Source: Apostichopus japonicus
Lineage: Eukaryota; Echinodermata; Holothuroidea; Aspidochirotida; Stichopodidae
Length of the DNA: 64,000 nucleotides
Assembly: GCF_037975245.1 (NCBI RefSeq)
Contig: NC_092570.1
Span: forward strand, 5,831,001-5,895,000
Direction of reading: 5' to 3'
Shown in pieces: positions 38,608 to 53,690 of the stretch (the stretch's first letter is position 1; each line of letters opens with the position of its first letter). Below the pieces are notes generated by a model, which was given only the letters and a program-made list of their open reading frames with translations, was not told the DNA's origin and ran no database searches. A program made the translations under genes and the position numbers.

Positions 38608-41600
38608 CTGATGAGACAAAGAAGAGAATGAAAGGGTTACCAGTCAAAATTGTAAAGACTTTAACTATGAAACAGTATTCCTCAGTGTAGCAGTATGATT
38701 AACTTACGTCTATGATACCATATTTCTCAGTGTAGCAGTATGATTAACATACGTCTGTGATACCGTATTGCTCAGTGTAGCAGTATGATTAACTTACGGG
38801 GAGATGCCGTATTCCTCGGTGTAGCAGTATGATTAACTTACAGCTATGATACCGTATTCCTCAGTGTAGCAGTATGATTAACTTACGTCTATGATACCGT
38901 ATTCCTCAGTGTAGCAGTATGATTAACTTACGTCTATGATACCGTATTTCTCAGTGTAGCAGTATGATGAACTTAGGTCTATGATACCGTATTCCTCAGT
39001 GTAGCAGTATGATTAACTTAAGTCTATGATACCGTATTCCTCAGTGTAGAAGTATGATTAACTTAGGTCTATGATACCGTATTCCTCGGTGTAGCAGTAT
39101 GATTAACTTACGTCTATGATACCATATTTCTCAGTGTAGCAGTATGATTAACTTACATCTGGAATACCGTATTCCTCGGTCTAGCAGTATGATTAACTTA
39201 CGTCTATGATACCGTATTCCTCAGTGTAGCAGTATGATCAACTTACGTCTATTATACCGCATTCCTCAGTGTAGCAGTATGATTAACTTACGTCTATGAT
39301 ACCGTATTCCTCGGTGTAGCAGTCGCACTCCAATTCTGTGACACACTCTCCGTCCTGTAAGATGGAGCCACCGCTACAAGAACAGGTATCAATGCACCCG
39401 TGGAGACAGTCTTCGCTGCCGTCTAGATCCACACAGCTTGGTGAGCAGGCATTTGCACAGGTTGTATAAGTAGTAGAGCCTGGACATGTCATTTCTAAAA
39501 GCAAAGGAAAGCATCCCTTAAAAATGAAAATTCTGAATTTAATTTCCACTATATTGATATTAAATCCCAATATGGATTGACAGAGGGAAACAAAAATAAA
39601 TGTGTAGGGTCTTCCTTTGTCACCATTATCTCTGTGGCTTATAAAGAGCCTAAAAACTCTGATTATTAAATTGGTATGCTGGTACTCTATCATCAGTAAA
39701 TTTAAATCAAGTAATAGCACAATTGGCAGGTGATCAAGAATTAGCACATGAAAAAATAATCTCACAAACATGCAACCCCCCCACCCCCCTCCCCCTTCCT
39801 CTCACTACCTTGAATGAATTTGTAATTTTATAAACACGACAAAACCTCAAACCGTTACTCACCAGAGTCAGGTATTTCAGTTCTCCAGTTAACGGCTGGT
39901 CCCCCTGCAGCTCGACAAGTCTTGGCATACACGGCGAAGCAATCTACGACGGATGAATTGTCTACACAGAAATCTTGGATGCAGCCCTGGTAGTATGAAG
40001 CAGGATCGACAAAGTCGTGACAATCGGCAAAGATACCTGGAGAAAAAGGCAAAAAGTAATTTATCATTTCAAATTTCAAACTGACGAACGTTGAGAAAAC
40101 ACACGATTACGACACTTACGTTATTTCTGTGTTACGTTTGGTCCTGTACTTGACTTATATTATGATAATGTCACTATTTGGGCTGCATTTACCAAACACA
40201 AGAACCAAAACTCAGATGTACTTGAGCAATTAGATGAAATCATTTCCTTTATGCAACAACAACAAGGAGAAATAATTTCTTTGAGGGTTTTCCATGAATA
40301 TTTCAACATTTCATAGAAACACCAAACTGGTAAAAGTGAAGGGATATTAGGGATAAAGAGGAAGTAACACCTACATGAAGGTAATGAAAGATGTCTATGC
40401 ATGGCTTGTACCTTATGACCAAGTAAGTGTATTACTCAACGTTTGGAGTATGTATATGCATGGCTTGTACATTATGACCATGCTAGTAGTGTATAACTCA
40501 ACATCAAGAGTCTATTACTCCCCATCACGCTTGATGAGGTAGCCCGTATTACATATCTCATAACCAAGCAAGTAGTCTACTACTCACCATTAGTGTTATT
40601 GAGGTAGTGACACCTATATCTCTGGCTTGTACCTCATTACCAAGTTGTCTTCTACTCACCATCATTGTTATAGTGACACCTATATCTGTGGCTTGAACCT
40701 CATTCCCAAGTAGTCTATACTACTCACCATTAGTGTTATTGAGGTAGTGACACCTATATCTCTGGCTTGTACCTCATTACTGATTAGTTATCTCCTACTC
40801 ATCATTCATGTTATTGAGGTAGTGACACCTTATATCTCTGGCTTGTACCTCATTACCAAGTAGTCTTCTACTCACCATCAGTGTTAATTATTGAGGTAGT
40901 GACACCTATATCTCTGGCTTGTACCTCATTACCGATTAGTTATCTCCTACTCATCATTCATGTTATTGAGGTAGTGACACCTTATATCTCTGGCTTGTAC
41001 CTCATTACCAAGTAGTCTTCTACTCACCATCAGTGTTATTGAGGTAGTGACACCTATATCTCTGGCTTGTACCTCATTACTAAGTAGTAATCTTCTACTC
41101 ATCATTCATGTTATTGAGGTAGTGACACCTATATCTCTGGCTTGTACCTCATTTCCAAATAGTCTATACTACTCACCATTAGGGTTGCTGAGGTAGTAAC
41201 ACCTATCTCCAGCTTGTGCCTCATCGCCAGCACACGGATCGGTAGTTTGGGGAATATTGTGACATTTTTGATATGCAACAGTCAGCCAATCAGCACCTAA
41301 GGCAGTTATATCCGTAGTCTACAGACAGTGAGAAAATAACTTTGCAATATATACTTCCACGAAAGCAAAATAAATATTTCACACAGACGTACTTCATGTT
41401 CATACATTGCTATCTTTTATAACTTCTTGTATCATATATTTAAGCACCCCTAGTAACACAATCAACCAGTCCAATCTCTCACCTCCTCCCACAGGTGTAC
41501 ATAGACTTGTCCCATAGCAACCATTAGTCATAGTAATATCATAAGGGCCAGAGGTTATCACTTCTTGGACAGTTTATCTTTGTTTCTGTGGTCACTTATA

Positions 41601-44600
41601 TCCTGGTATAGTAGCAGAACAAGCTCACTGGGTTTGAGAGAATCATCATCACGTTGTGTTGTCTTAGTCCCATTATCCTTAGAACATTATACTAAGTTGC
41701 TTTCATGACTATTGTTAATTTCTTTTACGGCTGACAAGAAAACGAAAGTCGATATTGCTTTCTCACAAAAACAAGACCGCTGAGATTTAAAAAAAAAAAA
41801 AGACGAATAGCAGCAACCGCTGAGTCTGTTTTAATATCTTGAGAACGTTTTTTTTCCTGTGCAGCAGAAAATGTCTGGACGGTAGAAATCCGATCCTGAA
41901 TTTTTGTAAAAAAATAAAAGGAGGCTTACCACAGCTCCGCTCTGCAAGGCCAAATCATCACCAGCATTAGCATTGCAGGTTCCACACATACCAAATACCT
42001 GTCCTCTCAAATCATCAGTTATTTTAATAGAAGCCATGCCTGATTCAGTAAGAAGAATAGACAGCCCAAAGGAAGTTGTAAAGATCTGTGGAAAGGCAGA
42101 GAGATCTGCATAACATATGGACAGTTTATGAAACGCAAACCACCAATCCCAGTCATCGTTTTCCAACCGCTCATAGAAACATAACAAACCATTCCACCTA
42201 CGATTAATTACCACTGCTCATATTTGTGTCAGAGTTCAGGGTCAGGTCAGGTCAAGCTCAGCTAGAAGCATATGCTATACTAGAGACTACCCTAATTGCT
42301 TCATAATCTGGGAAGAAATAAACCAACCGGCTAGCTACAACATTCTTCAAATGTTCACGTTTTCAGGGTTTTAAAAACTGGCTTCATTGATTAATTCATA
42401 TTTGACCTCACATTTAGATTCACATTGTCAAGTTTTATATTAAGGGTGACTTCAAATTTTACCCAAAATCTTGTTCAACCGAAAGTTAGAAGTGAGTTCT
42501 TACAAGTTTGACTTTGACATCTCATATGTAAACCTGACATCAGAGCATCAGCATATATTGTACAAATAGACTGAGCTGAAATCATTTGAATACCCGCTCG
42601 ACAGGTGTCGATTGTTATTTCTGTGACTCTGTATTGAAGGGTGTGAAGACTCGCGCAAAAAGAGACGTCTCTTGCCTAGTTTCCAATGAGGTGTAACAGA
42701 AGTGTTAGACACCACCATCGATCTCAGAAAATACACACACACACATGCTACCGTCGGTAATTAGACACTAGTGTACAGTCAGTACATACAGCTGCGGTCA
42801 ATACCCACAGCACGTACAGTGTAGAAACGATACAGCGATGGACATCTCAGGTCCAGCTAAAGATAACAAGGTCTCATGTTTCATTACTGTCTGCATTTTG
42901 TAGCGACACGAACAAAACAACACTTGAAAGCAACAGAAAGTTAACTTTTTCAGATGGTCGCATGCAGTTTGGGGCGAGTCTCCAATGCCTTTTAAACTAG
43001 CATCTTACTCTCCCTCTGGCCAATTTTTTTTTTTAAAGTACTGCGTCAAATAGACATTATTTTACACATAAATATTCATTCTGATATATATAAAAGCAGA
43101 TCTACTTACCGAGCTTGCTTCCGGAAGGCGGACTACTGTGACAATGTCATCTGAGAAAGTGGTTCCCATTTCTACAAAACCTATTCTTAGTTGCCTGTCG
43201 AATCCCAGACTGTACGACCTGTCTTCGAATTCTAATCTGAACCCATACAGGTCGGTCGGCAGATTTTGTGCAAAGAGAGCGATCACTTCGAATTGCACCG
43301 GTCCAGTTCTGTCGGCGACCACTATATACTCGCATCCGATGTTGTGTTGGTAGCTGACCAGGTCAAACGTCCGGAAGCGAAGGTTGTTCCAGATCAAGCA
43401 CTCACAATCAGCTATAAAGAAATCAAAGTCAAAGGATGGAATTTAGACAGCATTTTTGTCTTGAAGTCCAGTAGAAAAAAGAAAAAGAAAAACAAATTGA
43501 GTATTGATAGAGTGCTTGTGATCTTTCGGTGGGCTACCTATTCTGGTCTGTCCACAGGCATCTCCCCTTGAAGCAAATGCAATGCAGTGGAATATATGGG
43601 GCAGAGACTGCTTTAACAATGGTGTAGTACATAGATAGCTTACTTTATATACCATACAACATCTGGTATGAGTTGTTATTATATCATCTATCTAACTGAC
43701 CAGAATTGCATGGGTTCAAATGAACAGGAGTTTAAACTGAGCTTTAATTTGCTAGTAAACATTAAGACATACACAAGGGAATTGAGAGATAGGTTACAGC
43801 TTGGGAACAATAAATGTCAATGGGCCCCTTTCTTGAAGTCTTTTAGAAATTCATGGTTTTCAGAATTTTTCTGGTGGGCAAAAGATCTGACCAGATTACA
43901 TCCTTTACTCATGCCTAACTATAAAATGTATTTATTTATAATTGGTATTTTAAATTATGAATATGATCAAACATTATTTTTGATCCCATTGTCCTCCAAG
44001 CCCCCTAAATGACTCTGACCACTGAAGCTGCAGACCCCTGACCTACTCTTGCCAGGTTTGGAAATGGAATAAATCTGATGTGGTACCTACCCAGCTCACA
44101 CTCTTGGCCATTGAAAACGTATCCAAGAGAACAATAGCAGTCTCTGTTTCCAGATTTGACCTCGCAGGAGGCCTGAGCAGAACACTGGTAGGTCTCACAG
44201 TCCAGCTCTCCCAGGATACATGTACACTTTTGTGAACATCCTTCATTGATATAGACAGAGCCAGGCTGAAAGAAGAGACACATGAAAACTGGTACATTCC
44301 ATTCTTGAGGATGTTACCCAAAAATAATGAGTTGAATACACGTATCACATATGATGAGGTAGAGCATACCTCATATAACCAATACATACCTCTATTACAT
44401 CCTTAGAGTAGTGTGTGCCTCATTTAATCAATGGTTAACTGTACATTATATGAGGTAGTATATACCTCATGTAACCAACAGAGCATTATATATTAGTTAT
44501 GAGGTATGACCTACTGTACTTCATAAACACCACATACTTCTGTTATATCCTTGCAGTAGTATTACATACCTCATTTATTCATAGATTACTTGTTCATTAT

Positions 44601-47600
44601 TGAGGTAGTATATACATCATATAACCTACAAACCATTATATATTAGCTATGCGGTATGACACACCTAAATACAGACTTCTATACTATCATCACAGTCAAA
44701 TAAACTTCACTCATAAAATAGTCACTGACTAATTTCACAGTATCTTTGAGGTAACTTATACATCACACTACCAATGTAAACATAACATATTGACAACAAT
44801 GAACATGTGATCTTTATACCGAGATGTAGGTAATCACACTACCAATGTAAACATAACATATTGACAACAATGAACATGTGATCTTTATACCGAGATGTAG
44901 GTAATCACACTACCAATGTAAACATAACATATTGACAACAATGAACATGTGATCTTTATACCAAGATGTAGGTAATCACACTACCAATGTAAACATAACA
45001 TATTGACAACAATGAACAAGTGATCTTTATACCAAGATGTAGGTAATCACACTACCAATGTAAACATAACATATTGACAACAATGAACATGTGATCTTTA
45101 TACCGAGATGTAGGTAATCACACTACCAATGTAAACATAACATATTGACAACAATGAACATGTGATCTTTTTACCGAGATGTAGGTATCCTCTGGAGTGA
45201 TGCATCCGCATTCTCTCGGATAAACACATTTATCTCCATCTAGAATCTTTCCTTCTGGACAGACACACGTCTCTACATTTGGAAGGTCACAGGCGATGGG
45301 ATTATCCCTGCTGGAGCAGGTGGTGGGACAGGCCGGGCCATCCGCTGTGTATATCATGCCCTCGGGACAAGGTCCAGCTGCAATTACATGAGACCAGAGC
45401 CAAGATTTAGGACCCAAATTTATACACAGCTAGACTGGATCAAAACCTAGACGTGGTGGTGCAGATATCACCCAGGTCAGGTTTGGACAGAGATCACATT
45501 TGAAAACACACACAGTGTCGTGAATGATAATCATTTTATATGAACTCCTAATATCAAACATGACTGATGATCTAATGTGACATATGTATTTATGTACTTG
45601 AATAATTTACACATGGCATTAAATGTTTTATTAATAGTAATCGTGTAACAAAACATGTTTAATATGAACCAGACATCTAATTTTTACTACTTTTAAACTT
45701 TACATAATATCTTATTTTGAGGGTCATAATAGTCATGCATAGATGAATTAACTGTTCGCAAATTTTGGCAGTTTTAGCATCCTGAATTCTGGGCAGATGA
45801 CCTTTCAACAGTATAGAATTAGAAAATAACGCAACAGTGTATTCATAGCTGCAGCATTTCTCCTGAACATCAAATATCTGACTGCCCCAAACCTGAGATC
45901 AACTTGTTTTACAAACCATGTGCATATATGCCACAGATAAGTTTAAAACATCTAGAAAATCTGCCTCTAGCAACTTTAGCAAACTAATCTAAACTTTGAC
46001 AGAAATTACACATGACCTCTGTAACCAAGACGACAGCGTAAGACACTGATATTAATGACGTTTCTTCGACTTGAGTTTTCAATTTGAATAGAATCTACAT
46101 TACCGTTTCATGACCAAATTTACCATAATGATATTTCGAAAGCTAGATAAAATGAAGATGCAAATGGACTCACGGCACTCTGCTACTTCTTCCCACCACT
46201 GTCCTGGGTCACCACCGGCATTGCGACAGGCGGTCGTAAATGCTTCTAAGGCAGCACAGAATGAGTCCGTCCCCTCGATGGCACAGGTATCGTAAACACA
46301 GCTGTTGTAATACGAATCAGGGTCCACAAACTCATGACAGCTGGCAAATGGACCTTAAACAACAACAGAGAAAGGAAATTGAGTTGATCTCTGCTTTATA
46401 TTGGAATTAGTAAATTCTGAAGATGAGACTTTTAATTTCTATTATTCCGTTTGGATCGTTGCTTTGGGAAGTTTTAAATTTTAAACTGTATTCTTTTTCT
46501 TTTGTAGGAGGAACTATGATATAAGCCATACTTGAGATAAACCAGGCTTGAGATTGAGTGTGGAAGGGTATATGGTGTGGAAGGGGATAGGGTGTGGGAG
46601 GGGATAGGGTGTGGGAGGGGATAGGGTGTGGGAGGGGATAGGGTGTGGGAGGGGGAGGGGGAGGGGGATAGGGTGTGGGAACAGGAGAGGTCAGACCAAA
46701 TTCTCACTGGTGGTGAAACTGACACCTGTGGGGCCACCATGAAGGGTAAAAATCTTTGCTGCGAAAGATATTGGTGGGGGTGGGCATGGGGGGAAGGATA
46801 TTACTCCCCTGGTCCTGAGGAGCTCTGCTGCTGGAATGGGAAACCCAACAGGAGCTGGCAGGCTAATGTTTAGCAAGTATAGCAAGGCAGTCCCGTGACA
46901 CCACAGTGATAAACTGTACATGTTAAATAATGGTCTTTGACATCTCACAACAAACTGTTCTGGGTGTATACCATTAAATATGACAGATAATATTTTTAAT
47001 AATTGAAGGGCAGTTAAACTCACCATCAGCTTTCAGGATGTAACAAAGATTCTCTGCATCTACTTTGACATCATCTTTGCCATCACAAGGATCTATCCCA
47101 GAGTCTGGAGTACACTGCTTATCACCCACAGTCCAGGCATTACCAAATGCTGAAGCAGATTCCGCCTGTGAAAGATACCACAAGTTTTATTAGACAATGT
47201 AAAACAGTATCTGAACAAAGCGTAAAAGTATGGATGATGGGGCATAGAAAACAATTCACATGACAAAACATTTGAGCTGGAAACAATTCACAGTATTGGA
47301 ATATTTCATAACATATTGGAACTTGTTTTTGTTTATTCCATAGGTTTTTTCACCTCCCAACTGTAGCTGTTTGGCAAAGAACCCTGCTTTTTTTTTTGTA
47401 ACGTCACAGACTGACACAGAGACATCAGAGAAAGAGAGTGACTAATTTATACCAGGTTGTTTTTGGGTACATATTTATTCACAGGTGGGAAATTCAGAAT
47501 AAGGGAAAATTTCCCTAGACCTGTTCCTTGTCCTTAAATGAATAAATCAAGTCCAACTGCTTACTGAATATCTTCTGGATGCATGAAAAACGAAACTACT

Positions 47601-50600
47601 CAATCCAACATATCATGTTAAAGGCATTTGCACACAATGATCACGAGATGAACAGTGGTTGCACATGGGTGAAAACAGACAATCCTTGGGGGTGGGGTGG
47701 TGTATAAGTCATTACCGAGAATTGTTTGACTAATGAGGTTCATCAAGAGGACTTATACTTAAAGGGGTTGACCTATCAAATGCCAATGTCAAAAATTTAA
47801 GGGGTAAACTTACCAGTTGTCCATTGGGAAGGACAAATTCATCGGTTGGGTCCTTATTGCAGGTACCACAGAGACCACAAAGTACCTCGTAGTAGTCAGG
47901 ACTGACCTCCACAGTCAGACCGGCATCAGCATAGGTGAAGGTCATCTTCAGACCAAAGTGAGTGACCACCATCTGCGTTAAGGGTGAAAGTAATCACATT
48001 TACACATTAAAACCTCAAGCCAAGACTGAAACGTTGACTAGTAATGCCCTTAAATATGCTAGAGCACCAAATTATGGTCACTCATATTCAAATTTTGACA
48101 AAGTTAGACTCTCAAAAGCATTTTCCGTCAGTAAGAAATCGTTTTGAAAAGAGCAAAGAGGGATTTTGGCCAGAGCAGCATGCAGTCAAAAATGTGACCT
48201 CAGCATTATAAGTCCTGTAATCCACCCACTGAGCGCCCCAGCTGTTAGTTGGTGGCGATCCCCCCTGTTTCTTCACTCATAATTTGAGATGACATTAATA
48301 ATTAGTGTTGGTTTTAATGAAACACAACAGCCTATTATCTCAGTGTCACAATTTCTTAATATTTACACTGATTAAATTAATATTGGTACTTTAATGAAGT
48401 AATATTTTATATTTATTAAAATTATTATTTCGAATCCATAATATAATCTACATCTTAGTACAAATAATTTTCAAAACACAACTTCTCTAACCCCAAACCC
48501 CCCTCTCCTCACTTGTTCCATGTTCCTCCCCCCCCCCCCTTAAAAAGTTGTAGAAATATGTTTCATTATGTAAAAATAGAAAAGTAATAAATTTTCACTC
48601 ACTATTTTCCCTGGTGGTAGGAGCGTAATGGTTACATGTTCTGTACCTCCTGTCGTATAAGGTAGAGTCTCTGCTACCCCACCCACCTTCATGACACCAG
48701 AGCTGAGTATCTCATAGTCCACGTTATTATACTGCAATATTACTCGTCGCAGGTAAGAGACCGACTGAGATGGTAGGTTCTTGTCGTTACTACCGATGAC
48801 TCTGAAGGTTGGCAGGTCACCATGGTCGCAGGTTTCCACGAGAACGTATTCGCAATCTCCTTGGAAGTCGTAGGTCTTGCCGTCGAAGGTGATGTAATGG
48901 GGATCTCCCCAAACTTGACAAGAACAAGGCTCTACAAACAACAACATAAAGTTTAAAAAAAATGTGTTTGTTATCAAGCATTTAAGCATTCAGCTTGTTT
49001 TATATTTAATTGTAAAAAGCTTTACCAAAAAGAGTTTTTGCATGAAAGTATGCCATTTTATCTTAATTTATTCATTATCTAATCACTCAGTTACTGATGA
49101 ATTGACGAAGGCACCTCTCTGTCCCATTCCATACCCATGTGTCATCTGCTGTTATTCTTATACAAAATTCGACAAACTGTATGATATTCTCTCAAATAGT
49201 TCAAACACATCTGATGGACAGAGATATTGTAGCTTCAAACAGAACTTGCAACTTTACATAAACATTCGTATTGAGTTTTATCTGCAGATTCAGTTAGATC
49301 CAGGTTATATTTATTGTAAACGCATTGAATAGCCATCACTAGGGGAAGTTGCGTGCCTTCAATTGATCCAGTACTACAAAGTGATGAAGATGTTCCATTT
49401 CATATATTTTTCTTCTTTTTTAGCATGTGCAACACCTCCTGACTAAAATAAAAATCCAATATTTTCAAGTGTTCGCATCTAATTTATAGCGACAGTTTTA
49501 AAAGAGAAGAAAACAAACAGTCAACAATTACCATCGGAGCACTCTTGTCCGTTGAACTTCAACCCTTCCTTGCAGAAACATCCTCTCTCTGCGCCAACGA
49601 CCTTACATTCTTCGGTACCACGGCAACCGTAAGCTTCGCATTTTTCTTCCCCGTCCACACAGGTGCAGCGAAGAGAGCAATCGTCGTATGTGTACACATC
49701 ACCTTGCTGCAACGAAAGGGTCGTTAATTTACAAATCGTGATATGGCAAAGGAAATCGACAAGTGGCTCTCTTACTACTGAAGGATGTAACTGTTGGTAT
49801 TGTTCATCAGCAGGTTGCTACTCAAGGCCAGAGTGGTTAGTGCTTAGTATGATGTCATCACTCCTTAAGCTCAGTTCATCTGATAACAAATTTAGGTCAT
49901 TTCCATGCAGCAATGCCATTTTCTTTGCACAATCCTTGGAAAGTAGTTCACCACTGTGACAGTGGCTTCTCATTGGCAGATTTTCATATCATTAAAATGC
50001 ATAATTTGCATAGGAAGTTATTTTTGACATATAACTGAGCAAGCTATATTGTTTTCATTTATTCATCGAGCATGCTGTCATTTGCTACCTGGCTACTGGT
50101 AGACATTTGGCCAGAATGTACACAGAGAACAGAAAGACAGATATGACATGCTAATGTGTACAGTCCCAGCAGCATGGTCCCTGGATGAGTTGTGGTGACC
50201 AACAACAGGTGAAAAGAAAAGCAACATATAGCTATAAATAGCAATAACCAGAGTGCATAAGAGCAATACCCATGGAAATGACATCAATCAAACAGAAAAC
50301 ACAATTCCAACATTTTTGCAGTCATCTATGCTCAAATTGTCCAGGAATGTAAGAGTAATTTGAAAATTTCATTTCAGTTGTCAGATTCTCGATGAAAGTT
50401 AACTTTAAATGAACTTTTAACTCACAGATATGTAGACACCATTCTGTAATTTGCAGCCACAGTTATAATCAAAGACACATTTTTCACCATCCAGGACTTG
50501 TCCTTCTGGACACTGGCAGGTCTCGATGCAAGTCTCTGCGCACTCTTCGGGACCATCCGGGTTTTGGCAAGACGGTGGACAGGCAGTGCCACAATCTGTG

Positions 50601-53492
50601 TACTCCAGACCCGCTGGGCAGGGAGCAGCTGAAAACATGACAAATAAATATGACAAACAATTCTTCAAAAAAAAATCTTGAAAAAGGGGAACATGATTGC
50701 TGTAGAATATGAGATGTGCATCCCTTATGGGGAGCTGGTCCCCCTACCGGGGATAACATGGGTGGGATCAGCAAGGCCCTATGGGAGCAGCTGGATGTTA
50801 ACAGATGGATGACACATAGTTTGTTTTTGACACATAGTTTGTTTTTAAATCCTGATCATGGTTAACAAGAATTCTGTGGAAGTGAGATGTGCATCCCTTG
50901 TAGGGATCTGACCCCCTACCCTGGCTAACATGGGAGGGATCAGGGGGGTCTAAATATGGCCTGTGGTAATGTACAGGGGTAAGATTCAGTGTGGGATAAT
51001 GAATTGCGGACCTCAGGATATTCTGAGGTGTTTGCGATAAGAGACAACATGAATACAACTGAAAATGTACAAATGTATAGAAGGACTAAATGCATTCCTC
51101 CTCACAACCTCCAATAAAGCTATTTAAAAAAAAACTATACCCCAGCAGGACTGGAATAGTACTCACCACACTCAGGGACGTAGGTCCACCATGATCCAGG
51201 GCTACCCCCTCGGTTCCGACACAAGGTGACGTAAGCTTCGATATTTTTACAAATGTGCTCCGTCTCTAAGTTTGTCAAGCAGACATCGTAGACACAGTCA
51301 TCAAACAATTCTTGAGGATCTAAGAAATCCCTGCAGCCAGCTAGGGGACCTGGGTGACCAAGATCAGATACACACAAAATGTTAGAAACAATTCTGTAGA
51401 ATATAATGCAAACTTGTGTGAAAGCTGCTGTTCTATATACCAGTCAACGAATCCTTAAAACTCAATTGTGCAAATAACTTAGATTTTGAAATTTGGCACA
51501 AATCACGGCCATAATCAACTTTCATAATGCCCAGCTAGCAGGGAGTTCCATAGTTACAAGGAATCCCACACACAGGATGATGTGGAGTCCATAATCAACA
51601 GCTTCAAAGGGCATGGAGAGTTATATGTCTGAAAAAAATCATTATTAATTATGACTTACCAAACTGATCTACCATAACCCAACACTTATCAATCGCTGTG
51701 GCCCTATTAGGATCGCCCTCAGGACAAGGATCAACAGGTTCAGGTGGCTGACACTCTCTGTCACCAGTCACCCAGGAATTACCAAACTGTGCAACGTTTC
51801 GTGCCTAGGAATGAGAAATGTATAGTAAATACAGGAACTTGGTCTCCGCACAGCATACGACAAGATACTTAACCCTCATTGGCTGATCAATCAACATTCT
51901 AACTCCCATTGATGGATCAGCTTTATTCTGAATCAGCAGGAAGAGAAATGACGAAGACTAAAATGGAACGTTTCTTTGGTCACTATGAAAACTTCATCGG
52001 GAATTAAAACTGAGGGAAACACAAGTGCTTGGGCGGGGAAAAACAAGGTTTTTTTTTTATATCCTAAAATGGTCATATTGCTATCATGCGAGACTCCAAA
52101 ATGGGCTATTTTAAGAATTTCCAAGAAAAACTATAGCGGTATGCTTACTATAATAATAATAATTATCAAAGAATTACAAGGCAGGCATGTTATTATTGCA
52201 CAAATTCCTACTCTCAGAAACCACCACTGATATTTCCATCCCATGGACGAGAGTATTTGTAGTTCAGCATCTGACCACTTTTTCAAGTAACGAGGGAGGT
52301 GAAGGTACCCCATCCAAGAGAAATTGTTTCAAAGCCCCATTTTGCCACTTTGCAAACCAGAAAATACCAAATCCACTGATATGACTCTACTCAACAACAT
52401 TGCACAGCAGCAATTTGAATACATCGAGAGAATATGGTTCCTGGTGAAGCTTTGAACAGGAGACCTAGTGGTTGTGAGGCATATTCTATAACTGCTGTGT
52501 CACGCTATCACCCTAAGCTAAGCAACCATTGGGTTTATAATTGGCCAATCACTTAAAGACATTGTTATTCGTCAGTAGGAGAGGTCGCCCTACTAGTAAG
52601 AATCACCTCTATGACTGGTCAAGCCTGCATATAAAAAAACAATCCTCCTCAAATTTACTCGAGCATTAATAATTTGTTACTTGATACACTGCATACACCA
52701 CCCTAAGTACTGACATTAGGATTCATCCTTGAGCCACCTAATTAATTGACCAGCCACCGTATGATTGTAAACATAAGTGCTCTATTAAATGTTCAGCACT
52801 ACTTTCCTGTGTGTGAAGACAAGTTTGGCTTGACCACTGACATAGTACACTGTGTGTTTAATCATGAATTTGTGCAGAGGAGCGTTCAGTATAGCTAGAA
52901 TTACCAACTTGCGCCCGTAGATACTCAATCTCCCCAGTTTTTGGCCAAAAACAGGGGACTCTGGTGGTATTTGCTATACGCAGGGAAGATCGTAATTTCA
53001 GAATGCATTGAAGTACAATAGTGTACTTTTGAACCTTTTCTATATAAACATGTCCAGAGCATCAGAATGATAGCAACAGAAGCTTTAGCTCCACATGACA
53101 GCCACGTCACACTTTGTCTCAAGTCCCTGCAGTCTGTTTGGAAGTACACTAAAGGTCGATGGGTAGCATCCAGAAATGTTATTATATGCTCACCTTTAGA
53201 ATGAACTCGATCTTAATTTTAACTTACCTTTTGACCATTACGCATCGTCAGATCGTCTCTCCTGTTTCCATTAGCCGAACCAAACAGTCCACAGACTCTC
53301 TCTGTAAATTCTGGTGGAAGCCTGACTACAATATTAGCATATTGGGTACGTTGCCAAACGCTAAACTCGCTGTTAATGACCAGGCCAAAGTCGGACGTTA
53401 TTAACTGAAGAAAGGAAAGAAATAGTCATTTGTAGGTTTATTGTCTGTAAACATAGTAAATAACATGTATATATATATATCTCTATCTCCAC

Positions 53493-53539
<47 letters not shown>

Positions 53540-53658
53540 AATGAAAATCGTAATGAGTTGGAAAATCAAGAACAGTGAAAAAACTTTCAGCCTCCACTGG
53601 GATTCGAACCACGGGCCTTCCGCTTACATATAACGGATTACATATGTTTGTAGAACTG

Positions 53659-53690
<32 letters not shown>

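Noticed and set aside
42548-42742. 64-aa minus-strand ORF in the module 5 VWD intron
   Set aside because: It overlaps the MITE; related frames occur in the other copies, so it is element sequence.
46474-46740. Proline/serine-rich ORF on the minus strand
   Set aside because: It is the 17-bp G-rich minisatellite read in frame; it lies in an intron.
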